Origin: Streptomyces griseoloalbus
GTDB lineage: Bacteria; Actinomycetota; Actinomycetes; Streptomycetales; Streptomycetaceae
Direction: 5' to 3'
Length of the DNA stretch: 64,000 bases
NCBI GenBank assembly: GCA_014650015.1
Contig: BMUD01000015.1
Coordinates: 62,001 to 126,000 of the forward strand
A model generated the notes under the pieces. That model was given only the letters and a program-made list of their open reading frames with translations, was not told the origin of the DNA and did no database searches. Positions 44,701 to 52,168 of this stretch are shown here, piece after piece. The position numbers were made by a program, and so were the translations under genes. Position 1 is the first letter of the stretch. Each line of letters opens with the position of its first letter.

Positions 44701-46211
44701 TTGCGCCGGGCCAGCTCGTTGAGCAGCTCGTTGACGCGGCGGGTGATGCCCTCGGAGTCGAAGCCGACCAGTGCGACGCAGTCCTGCCCCTGGTCGGGGC
44801 TGGTGTGGGGCAGCCAGTGCACCCAGTGCCAGTCGGCGCCGGCGCCGGGGGCGGACACGAGCGACACGAGGGACAGGTCCCGCGGGCTGTGCAGTACCGC
44901 GGCCTGGACGCCGAGCCACCGTGCGGTGGCCAGCGCACGGGCCCGGTCCCCGGCGACACCGACCACCCCGAGCTCGGTGAAGGGGAGGGTGACGGGCACG
45001 TTCGGCAGGACGGGGGGCTCCGGACGCTCCTCCTCGTACAGGGATCCGCCGCGGCCCAGGACGAGTTCCACGTCGGACGGAAGGCTGCCGGAGCCGACCC
45101 TCAGCTGCAGGGCGTCCGGGTCGGTGAGCCGGCGCTCCCACAGGCGGCGGCGCGGTCCCGTGGCGAACAGCAGGATCTCGGCCGGGTCGGGGCTGTCCGC
45201 GCGGCGGGCGAGCTGTTCCTCCTTGCCGAGGGCGGCGAGTTCCGCCTCGTGCGCGGCGAGATCCTTCTTGTACTGCTTGACGGACGTCTTGTGCTTCTTC
45301 TTGCCCTCACGGTTGTCGCTGATCCACTGGCCGGCCATCATCAGCGGGCTCATCAGGCAGAAGAGCAGCATGTAGATCTGCTGGGTGAGGAAGTACATGC
45401 CGACGCCGAAGAGCATGGGCATGAAGGCCATGATGAACTGGAAGCGGGCCCGGTCCCCCTTGGTGGGCGCCACCGGCACCACGAGCCGCCGCCGGGGCCG
45501 CAGCGGGGACAGGCGGGGCGGGCGGTTGTAGGCGAGGCCGCCCTCGCTCATCGCGGACAGATGGGCGTCCGGTTCGGCCACCCGGTCGAGTACGAGCAGC
45601 GAGTCCCCGACCCGGACGACACCGCCCAGCGGCCATGGCGTGCCGGAGGTCACCGGCTCGTCGTCGAGCAGTACCTCGGCGCCGCCCTCGGGGACGAGCG
45701 TGGTGGCGCCCTTCATGTCGATGGCGATCCGCAGGGCGACCGGGGGCAGCGAGGTGTCCGTCAGGGGGAAGGAGCAGGTGGGCGCCGAACCGACGGTGGC
45801 CGTGCCGATGCCCAGCCGGATCACCCGGCCGGAGGCGGGACCGCCCGCCGCTCTCAGCTCGTACGGTCCGACCGGCTCGCCCTTGCGCAGCAGCGGGCCC
45901 ACCGAGTCGTCCACGGACAGCCGCATGCCGTCCTGCAGGACGGCCGTCGCCGGCGCGGACGCGTCGCAGAGCACGCCGTCGGCCCACAGGGGCGGTCCCG
46001 CGGTGGCCGGCGCCGTGTGCCCGTGCGGCAGGACCGGCGACGTGCCGGGCATGGCGACCACGTTCGCGGGCAGGCCCGCGGAGCGGCCGGCCTGCCGCAG
46101 GGCGGTCGTCAGTGCCTCCGCGACATCGCCCGCCGTGGCCGTGTCCTCGGTGGTGATGACGACGTCATGCGGCTCACCGCCTTCCAGTACGACCGTGACC
46201 CGGGTCTGCAT
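41733..46211 (-). CDS. EssC/EccC-type FtsK/SpoIIIE motor ATPase of type VII secretion
   Basis: This is a 1492-residue membrane ATPase. The N-terminal ubiquitin-like/FHA-like part includes GRVIRLGIGTATVGSAPTC and runs to about residue 215. Two membrane spans follow (FQFIMAFMPMLFGVGMYFL and IYMLLFCLMSPLMMAG, about 258-300). Three P-loop domains come next: GTTGAGKSELLQT with YVLIDYKGGSAF and LVLVIDEFASLVAELP is the active one; GGARSGRSTAL and GPPKSGRSTLLVA are degenerate, as in EssC/EccC. The FHA-like part resembles Firmicutes EssC more than mycobacterial EccC. EccB, EccD, EccE and mycosin genes are absent from the window. It lies downstream of the PQQ kinase on the same strand. Confidence 0.88.
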   Translation of the reverse strand: MQTRVTVVLEGGEPHDVVITTEDTATAGDVAEALTTALRQAGRSAGLPANVVAMPGTSPVLPHGHTAPATAGPPLWADGVLCDASAPATAVLQDGMRLSVDDSVGPLLRKGEPVGPYELRAAGGPASGRVIRLGIGTATVGSAPTCSFPLTDTSLPPVALRIAIDMKGATTLVPEGGAEVLLDDEPVTSGTPWPLGGVVRVGDSLLVLDRVAEPDAHLSAMSEGGLAYNRPPRLSPLRPRRRLVVPVAPTKGDRARFQFIMAFMPMLFGVGMYFLTQQIYMLLFCLMSPLMMAGQWISDNREGKKKHKTSVKQYKKDLAAHEAELAALGKEEQLARRADSPDPAEILLFATGPRRRLWERRLTDPDALQLRVGSGSLPSDVELVLGRGGSLYEEERPEPPVLPNVPVTLPFTELGVVGVAGDRARALATARWLGVQAAVLHSPRDLSLVSLVSAPGAGADWHWVHWLPHTSPDQGQDCVALVGFDSEGITRRVNELLNELARRKAAREQNNMTGQLYPDPNVLLILDGARLLRRIPGVPQLLAEGPQYGILALCIDEDERLLPEECRAVVAWSPDAAHHVRIRGYGLEAAGEVLADQVTPEWCELLARSLAPVRDVSRDDAGSALPTSARLLTLLGMPDPTGVDVERIWQAGGSTTAAPVGIAADGPFALDIRRDGPHALVAGTTGAGKSELLQTIIASLAVANRPDALNYVLIDYKGGSAFMDCARLPHTVGMVSDLDAHLTERALASLAAELHRRERILFDAAAKDIEDYNDTRKLRPELEPMPRLVLVIDEFASLVAELPDFIAGLVDIARRGRSLGVHLILATQRPAGVVSADIRANTNLRIALRVTDASESIDVIEAPDSGAIAKSTPGRMYVRSGAQSLVGVQSARIGGRRPATGRTGPKATLLPLPWNAYGRPLPKRAEAEDDGTMVTDLAVLVDAVRDGARRMGFGEQRSPWLPPLSEQVTLDELAAYAADSAAARPSDVAPIPYGLIDLPAKQSRTPLSLDLVHGEHTMLLGGARSGRSTALRTLAGSLAHSTSPHDVHVYAIDCGSNALLPLMRLPHVGAVVTRDEPDRVRRLIERLLAEIARRQQLLAMEGASSAAEQRAAATPDDRLPWMVLLLDSWEGFASTFESYNYGQLLESAQRIFREGSAVGLKVVMTADRSGLSGHVSSAFADRLVLRFADPNDYSTAGLQPREVPKNMPPGRALRITDTGVDETQIGLLTADPAGQAQVRALREIAEEAAARHGRVPAGRRPMRVDALPSRITASEALALDPDFTPPSPLWALIGVGGDELQPIGIDLEDNGPGFVIAGPPKSGRSTLLVAATETLLRSGTPVVLVAPRRSPLRELEGRDGVLGLLNADSREDDLEELVNRASGGSYVVIVDDAELLYDTSLDEALETVVRKGADGGIGLIAAGSTDSLSGQYRGFAVEARKSRNGMLLTPQSPSEGELFGIRLPSNSGGGPAGSGLYVAGGSFMPIQAVMNG

Positions 46212-46319
46212 GGCGGTTCTTCCTCCCCGTCGGCCCCAGTGGCCGCGTTCGTCGCTTCAGCTGACGGAGACTGCTGACAGTCCCCGGTGCGGTCGATGCC
46301 TTGTCCTGGCGCCGGGGCG

Positions 46320-48725
46320 TCAGACGGCCGGCAGCGCGTAGATCTCGGGTCCGTGGGTGACCATCAGCCGGTTGCCGGCGAGGGCCATCTGCCACGGTTC
46401 GCCGTTGCCCTTGGTGTCGTCGTAGACCCAGCGGACCTTGCCGGTTCCGGCCTCCAGCGCGACGATGCCGCCGTCCAGGCTGCCGGTCGCCCCGTAGAGC
46501 GAGGTACCGGCCCGCAGGAACGTCTCCGGTCCTTGGACGTCCAGGTCGTCGCTGAGCCAGGTCCGCTTGCCGGTCTTGACGTTCACCGCCCAGACGCCGT
46601 CGTCGTCGTCGCTGACGTACAGCACGCCGTCGATCACCGACGGGTTGCCGAAGCCCCCGCGGCCGTTGGGGGACAGGGTCCAGCGGGTGTCGCCGGTGTC
46701 GGCGTCCACGGCGGTCAGCTCGTCGCCCGGCAGGAAGACGAGGCCGTTCGCGATCGTGGGCTGCCAGCTCCAGTCGTCACCGATCTTCTTCGACCACAGC
46801 TGCGCTCCGGTGGCGGTGTCCCGCACCGTGAGGTTCTCGTTGCTGTCGGCGTAGACCAGGTACCTGCCGGAGACGTTGCCCTGGACGTCGTAGTCCTTGG
46901 TGCCCCAGTCCCGCTTCTGCAGCCACACCTTCGTGCCTGTGGTGTGGCTGATGGCGGCCACGGCGGTGCGGTACTGCGTGGCGCTCCTGGATTCGCCGAA
47001 GTCGTTCGCCGTGACGTAGACGTGCTTGTCGTCGATCGCGATGGCGGACTCGACCGTGACGGACTTGCCCAGCCGGCTCCGCCAGACCTCCTCGCCGCTC
47101 GTCACGTCGAGGGCGACGAGGACGCCGTCGTAGTCGCCGTCGGCCAGGAACACCTTGCCGCCGTGGAAGAGCAGGGGCTCTCCCGGGCGGCAGGCGTCCT
47201 TCTTCGACCAGCGTGCCTTGCCCGTCCTCACGTCGTAGGCGACGAGCGGGTCGCCGCTGATCAGCAGGAGGCCGTCGTGCGTGAGCAGGGGTACGCCCGT
47301 GCTGGTGCTGTCCTCCACCGTCGCCTTGTGCCACAGCGGCTGGGGCGCGACACCGGGGGGCGGCGTGGTGAACGTCTCCGCCGCCGGTTCGGCCGAGCCG
47401 CCCCGGCCCGCCGCGTCCGTCGGGGAGGCGGAGTCGTCTCCGTCCCGTCCGAGCCACCAGGCCGCTCCGCCGCCGACCGCGGCGACACCCGCGGCGGCGC
47501 CGAGCGCCAGGCCGAGTACGCGACGACGGGACGGGCCCGTGTCGCCGGTGTCCGGCTCGCCGAGCCGCACCGTGCCGGGCAGGGGGGTGCCCGGCCCTCC
47601 GTGAGCGGGGCCGGCCGGGGCGGCCGGGCCGCCGGGCTGGTGTCCGTACCCCGGCGTCGGCGCGCTGCCGTACGCCTGGGCCGACCCACCGCCGGGGTGA
47701 CTGCCGTACGCCGGGGCCGACCCGCCGCCGGGGTGACTGCCGTACGCCGGGGCCGGGTTGGCCGTCGCGGCGGACCCCGACGTCATGGTCGGCGCCGGGC
47801 CGAAGGACGCTCCGGCCGGGGCAGGGTCGGGGGCTTCCAGGTCGAGGATCCCCGCGGCGTGTGTCGCGATCGTCGAGGCGACCGCCGACGGCAGCCAGTC
47901 GGTCAGCACATGCTCGACGCCCCCCGGGGCCAGGGCGCTGACGATCTGCGCGGGCGCGGGGCGCTGTGCCGGGTCCTTCGTCAGACAGGCGCGGACGAGG
48001 CCCAGCAGCGACTGCGGTACGCCCGTGAGGTCGGGCTCGCCGTGCACGATCTGATAGAGCAGCGCGGCGTGCGAGGAGGCCCCGTCCCCGAAGGCCCCCC
48101 GGCCGGTCGCCGCGAACGCGAGCACCGCCCCGAGGGAGAAGACGTCGCCCGCCGTGCCGACGTCCTTGCCCTGCGCCTGCTCCGGGGACATGTAACCGGG
48201 CGACCCGACCACGACTCCGGTCTGGGTCATACGACTTCCGTCGACCGCCCGCGCTATGCCGAAGTCGATGACGCGGGGGCCGTCGGCGGCCAGCAGGACG
48301 TTGGACGGTTTGAGGTCGCGGTGCACCAGGCCCGCCGCGTGGACCTCCTGGAGTGCCGCGGCGAGACCGGCGGCCAGGGCGTGGACCGTGCGCTCCGGCA
48401 GCGCGCCGTGCGCGGCGACGACGTCCGTCAGGTCGGGGCCGAGCACGTACGACGTCGCCAGCCACGGCAGTGACGCCTCCGGGTCGGCGTCCACGACCGG
48501 CGCGGTGAAGCGGCCGGACACCGCCTTGGCGATCTCCGCCTCGTGCCGGAAACGGGCCCGGAAGTCGGCGTCCGCCGCGAGATCGGGGCGCACCACCTTC
48601 ACCGCGACGGTGCGACCGCCCGGCGAACGGGCCAGGTAGACGCGGCCCATGCCGCCGGCGCCGAGTCTTCGCAGCAGGCGATAACTGCCCAGCTCGCGAG
48701 GGTCGTCCGGCTGCAGTGTCTCCAT
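46320..48725 (-). CDS. Ser/Thr protein kinase with a PQQ beta-propeller
   Basis: This 801-residue kinase starts at the ATG at 48725 (GGGGAAGG ribosome site). The catalytic motifs are complete: GAGGMGRV at 22-29, Lys43 in VAVKVV, HRDLKPSN at 135-142, and DFG at 154-156. The juxtamembrane linker has Pro/Gly/Tyr repeats. A membrane span (VLGLALGAAAGVAAVGGGAAWWL) leads to an exported C-terminal domain with PQQ/quinoprotein-type blades (VAYDVRTGKARWSKKD, VALDVTSGEEVWRS, TVRDTATGAQLWSKK). It probably senses something outside the cell. It precedes the EssC-like gene, whose FHA-like domain is a natural phosphothreonine reader. Confidence 0.9.
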   Translation of the reverse strand: METLQPDDPRELGSYRLLRRLGAGGMGRVYLARSPGGRTVAVKVVRPDLAADADFRARFRHEAEIAKAVSGRFTAPVVDADPEASLPWLATSYVLGPDLTDVVAAHGALPERTVHALAAGLAAALQEVHAAGLVHRDLKPSNVLLAADGPRVIDFGIARAVDGSRMTQTGVVVGSPGYMSPEQAQGKDVGTAGDVFSLGAVLAFAATGRGAFGDGASSHAALLYQIVHGEPDLTGVPQSLLGLVRACLTKDPAQRPAPAQIVSALAPGGVEHVLTDWLPSAVASTIATHAAGILDLEAPDPAPAGASFGPAPTMTSGSAATANPAPAYGSHPGGGSAPAYGSHPGGGSAQAYGSAPTPGYGHQPGGPAAPAGPAHGGPGTPLPGTVRLGEPDTGDTGPSRRRVLGLALGAAAGVAAVGGGAAWWLGRDGDDSASPTDAAGRGGSAEPAAETFTTPPPGVAPQPLWHKATVEDSTSTGVPLLTHDGLLLISGDPLVAYDVRTGKARWSKKDACRPGEPLLFHGGKVFLADGDYDGVLVALDVTSGEEVWRSRLGKSVTVESAIAIDDKHVYVTANDFGESRSATQYRTAVAAISHTTGTKVWLQKRDWGTKDYDVQGNVSGRYLVYADSNENLTVRDTATGAQLWSKKIGDDWSWQPTIANGLVFLPGDELTAVDADTGDTRWTLSPNGRGGFGNPSVIDGVLYVSDDDDGVWAVNVKTGKRTWLSDDLDVQGPETFLRAGTSLYGATGSLDGGIVALEAGTGKVRWVYDDTKGNGEPWQMALAGNRLMVTHGPEIYALPAV

Positions 48726-48844
48726 GGTCGCCTTCCCCGTCATGTTGCTCGTGCGGCCTGTGCTGCGCCTGGTGTCGTTTGCCAACGCGGACACATTAGT
48801 GAGTACCGGGAGACGGACAGCGACCGGGAGGAGCGCGGAAGCAC

Positions 48845-49378
48845 TTACTCGATCTTCGACAACCGGGCTTTCGGCCGCCCCGAGTCCTTGCTGTCCGACC
48901 CGTACACGAGGTCGTCGCCGACCGGGGTGAGGGTGACGGTGTGCGGGGCCTGGTTGCAGACGTCGCGGTTGGACCTCGCGGCGACCGAGGTCGTGACGAG
49001 CTGTTTCTCCGTGGCCCGCTTCAGGGTGAGTACGTCGTCGCAGACGGCGCCGAAAGTGTCCGTGTGCCGAGGTAGGAGGCGGGGACGGTGGTGGGCGGTG
49101 CCGCAGGATGGTCCGCGTCGTCGGAACTCGCGTTGCCGCCGGGGGACTTGCAGCGGGCCGGCGAGGGTGAGGAGGACGTTGGACGGTTCACGTCCCGGTG
49201 CAGCAGGCCCAGTTCGTGCACGGCCGCGAGCGCCTCGGCCAGACCCGCGCCCAGGGTCCGTACGGTGGGGGCGGGCAGCGGACCGCCGCAGCGAGGGACG
49301 GGCCGGCCGAGCAGCCGGTAGGGCCCCGCGACCGTGGGGTTCCTCCGCTTCGAGCGGCCGCATGGTGTCCATGTCCAC
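48845..49378 (-). pseudogene. Ser/Thr kinase remnant
   Basis: Fragments of a second kinase are visible. MDMDTMRPLEAEEP is followed, after one extra C (the GGGG at 49336-49339 on the plus strand), by PTVAGPYRLLGRP. The glycine loop and catalytic lysine are deleted. LGAGLAEALAAVHELGLLHRDV keeps the catalytic-loop HRD. The frame then changes to a C-terminal part (DTFGAVCDDVLTLKRATEKQ and GDDLVYGSDSKDSGRPKARL). The lost core makes it inactive whatever the sequence quality. It lies beside the intact kinase on the same strand. Confidence 0.75.
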
Positions 49379-49442
49379 CCCTGCACCCTCACACCCGTAC
49401 GCCGGAACCTTCCAGCAGCGTGGTGCGCGGTCCCCCGCGGCC

Positions 49443-50300
<858 letters not shown>

Positions 50301-50403
50301 CTAGCCCTCGCCCGGAACGGGAGGGCCTCCGCCCCCGGGACAGGGCCCGCGCAGCCGACGGGCGGGACGTTCAAACATTCGGGTGAAGTGATCTTGACCT
50401 CTC

Positions 50404-50431
50404 TTGCATTCGGGCTTCCGCGTGCTAGGCT
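50404..50431 (+). promoter_or_regulatory. Candidate promoter of the cold-shock gene
   Basis: TTGCAT (50404-50409), a 16-base spacer, then TAGGCT (50426-50431). It would give a leader of about 150 bases before the ATG, as is usual for cold-shock mRNAs. An overlapping TTGACC at 50394 is an alternative -35 with poorer spacing. Confidence 0.45.
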
Positions 50432-50589
50432 TCTTCGCAAGTTGCAGTTTGGTTTCCCTTGCAGTACAGAGCCTGCGGAGCATGTGACCGCGGGCTCTCG
50501 TCGTTCTCAGACGGATGCACTTGTGCAGAATTACTCTTCACACTTGCTGGTTCTGGAGCAGGGCAACCCTTTGGGCCCAAGGAGGGCTT

Positions 50590-50793
50590 ATGGCTACCGG
50601 AACCGTGAAGTGGTTCAACGCCGAAAAGGGCTTTGGTTTCATCGCCCAGGAAGGCGGCGGCCCCGACGTCTTCGTCCACTACTCCGCGATCAACGCGAGC
50701 GGTTTCCGCTCCCTTGAGGAGAACCAGCAGGTGTCCTTCGACGTCACCCAGGGTCCGAAGGGCCCGCAGGCGGAGAACGTCACCCCGGTCTGA
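50590..50793 (+). CDS. Cold-shock protein (CspA family)
   Basis: This 67-residue nucleic-acid chaperone has both RNA-binding motifs intact (KGFGFI and VFVHYSAI) in [20 protein letters not shown] and onward. It starts at an ATG behind AAGGAGGGC, one of the best ribosome sites in the window. The long leader and a strong terminator make a single-gene unit. It could be the main housekeeping cold-shock protein. Confidence 0.96.
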   Translation: MATGTVKWFNAEKGFGFIAQEGGGPDVFVHYSAINASGFRSLEENQQVSFDVTQGPKGPQAENVTPV

Positions 50794-50825
50794 TCCTCCG
50801 ATCCGGGAACGACCAGCAGTACCCA

Positions 50826-50858
50826 AGGAGCCCCGCGCCGTCAGGCGACGGGGCTCCT
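50826..50858 (+). terminator. Strong terminator after the cold-shock gene
   Basis: AGGAGCCCCG (50826-50835) and CGGGGCTCCT (50849-50858) form a perfect 10-base stem followed by GCCTTT. It overlaps the stop codon of the cupin fragment on the other strand. Confidence 0.85.
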
Positions 50859-51110
50859 GCCTTTCCCGGTCGGGGCCGGGTTTGAATTTCCGGCGAATTT
50901 CTCTCGTACGTGCCGCATGATCAGCACGAATTCAGTGCCGGCCTCCAGTGACTCGCACAAGTGCGGCACATCCCCGCGATACGCCATGTAATCCCCCGGC
51001 CCGAGTTCCACGCTCTCGCCGTCGGGCCCCGCCTTCACGCGTCCGGCACTGACCACGATGTGCTCCACCGTTCCCGGAATGCGCGCCGCTGGCCACCGGA
51101 AGCGCTCACC
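50841..51110 (-). pseudogene. Cupin-domain fragment of a transcription regulator
   Basis: About 90 codons encode a cupin fold (GERFRWPAARIPGTVEHIVV, GPGDYMAYRGDVPHLCE, FVLIMRHVREKF), like the C-terminus of XRE-cupin regulators. No helix-turn-helix part or start is visible upstream; the frame runs into Pro/Arg-rich noise and tandem repeats. A short stand-alone cupin is the alternative, but a start codon with a ribosome site is lacking. Confidence 0.6.
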
Positions 51111-51251
51111 GAGGGCGGGGGTTTCGCGGGGTGGGCGCGTCCGGCCGAGGTGCCGGCGGGCGGGGTGCCGGCGTGGCGGCGGGCACCGTCCGCGGTGGTC
51201 GTCGGGGGCGGCGGCCACGACGGCGGCGCTGCGGGCGCCCGGGCCGCCTGC

Positions 51252-51386
51252 GACACCCCCATCGTCCCCGGCAGCCGCCCGACCGGGGTCGCCTGAGACA
51301 CCCCCGCCGTCCCCGGCAGCCGCCCGACCGGGGCCGCCTGAGACACCCCCGCCATCCCCGGCCGCCGCGCGCCCGGGGTGTCAGTG
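51252..51386. repeat. Three tandem copies of a 45-base unit
   Basis: Units begin at 51252, 51297 and 51342. The first two differ at three or four positions, and the third is more divergent at its end. The common core reads ACACCCCCGCCGTCCCCGGC with AGCCGCCCGACCGGGG after it. It lies between the cupin fragment and the methyltransferase gene. Confidence 0.85.
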
Positions 51387-51408
51387 GGCGCGAGTAGAGT
51401 CCCCGCCC

Positions 51409-52116
51409 ATGACTGCTACCCACTCCGCCACCGCCCCCGACCCCGGCCACGACTCGAACCTTGGTCCCGCCCATGTACGGGCCACCCGCACCTTCTACGA
51501 CACCATCGCCGAGGACTACGCCGACCACTTCCGCGACATCCTCGACACCCTCCCGCTGGACCGGGCGCTGCTGGCCGGGTACGCCGAACTGGTCGGGCCT
51601 GGCGGCCGGGTGGCCGATGTGGGGTGCGGTCCGGGGCGGGTGACCGCGCACCTCGCCTCGCTCGGCCTCTCCGTCTTGGGCCTCGACCTGTCCGAGGGGA
51701 TGCTCACGATCGCCCGACGCGAGAATCCCGGACTGCGCTTCGAGCAGGGCTCGATGCTGAACCTCGACCTCCCCGACGGCTCACTCGCCGGCGTCGTCTC
51801 CTACTACTCGACGATCCATCTCCCGGAGGACGAACTGCCGGCCGCCTTCGCGGAGTTCCTCCGGGTCCTGGCGCCCGGCGGCCATCTGCTGGTCGCCTTC
51901 CAGGTCGGCGACGAGCCCCGCCGCCACCAGGAGCCCTTCGGCCACCGGGTCACCCTCGACTTCCAGCGCCGCCGGCCCGAGCTGATCGCCGGGCTGCTGG
52001 AGGCAGCGGGTTTCACGCTGGTCCTGCGCACCGTGCGCGCGGCCGACACCGAGCTGGGCGAGTCGACCCCGCAGGCCCTCCTGATCGCCCGCGCACCGCG
52101 CGACACCCGCCAGTGA
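51409..52116 (+). CDS. Class I SAM-dependent methyltransferase
   Basis: This 235-residue protein has motif I VADVGCGPGRVTAHLA, then LGLDLSEGMLTIAR and the LRVLAPGGHLLVAFQVG block of small-molecule methyltransferases. The N-terminus contains RATRTFYDTIAEDYADHF, common in this group. The substrate is unknown. The ATG at 51409 has no strong ribosome site. The stop codon lies inside a large hairpin shared with the convergent acyl-CoA synthetase gene. Confidence 0.85.
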   Translation: MTATHSATAPDPGHDSNLGPAHVRATRTFYDTIAEDYADHFRDILDTLPLDRALLAGYAELVGPGGRVADVGCGPGRVTAHLASLGLSVLGLDLSEGMLTIARRENPGLRFEQGSMLNLDLPDGSLAGVVSYYSTIHLPEDELPAAFAEFLRVLAPGGHLLVAFQVGDEPRRHQEPFGHRVTLDFQRRRPELIAGLLEAAGFTLVLRTVRAADTELGESTPQALLIARAPRDTRQ

Positions 52117-52168
52117 CCTGAGTCAGAGATCCGTCGGCAGTGGGCGCACCTCTGACTCAGGTCACTGG
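52110..52168. terminator. 19-base perfect inverted repeat over both stop codons of convergent genes
   Basis: CCAGTGACCTGAGTCAGAG (52110-52128) is repeated in perfect inverse at 52150-52168, with a 21-base loop. The left arm contains the methyltransferase TGA, and the right arm contains the acyl-CoA synthetase stop. It can act as a terminator in both directions. Confidence 0.85.

Noticed and set aside
47675-47760. Intergenic minisatellite
   Set aside because: It lies within the kinase coding sequence and encodes an in-frame linker repeat.
51131-51397. Arg/Gly-rich plus-strand protein upstream of the methyltransferase
   Set aside because: It is only the 45-base repeats read in frame, with no family pattern or ribosome site.
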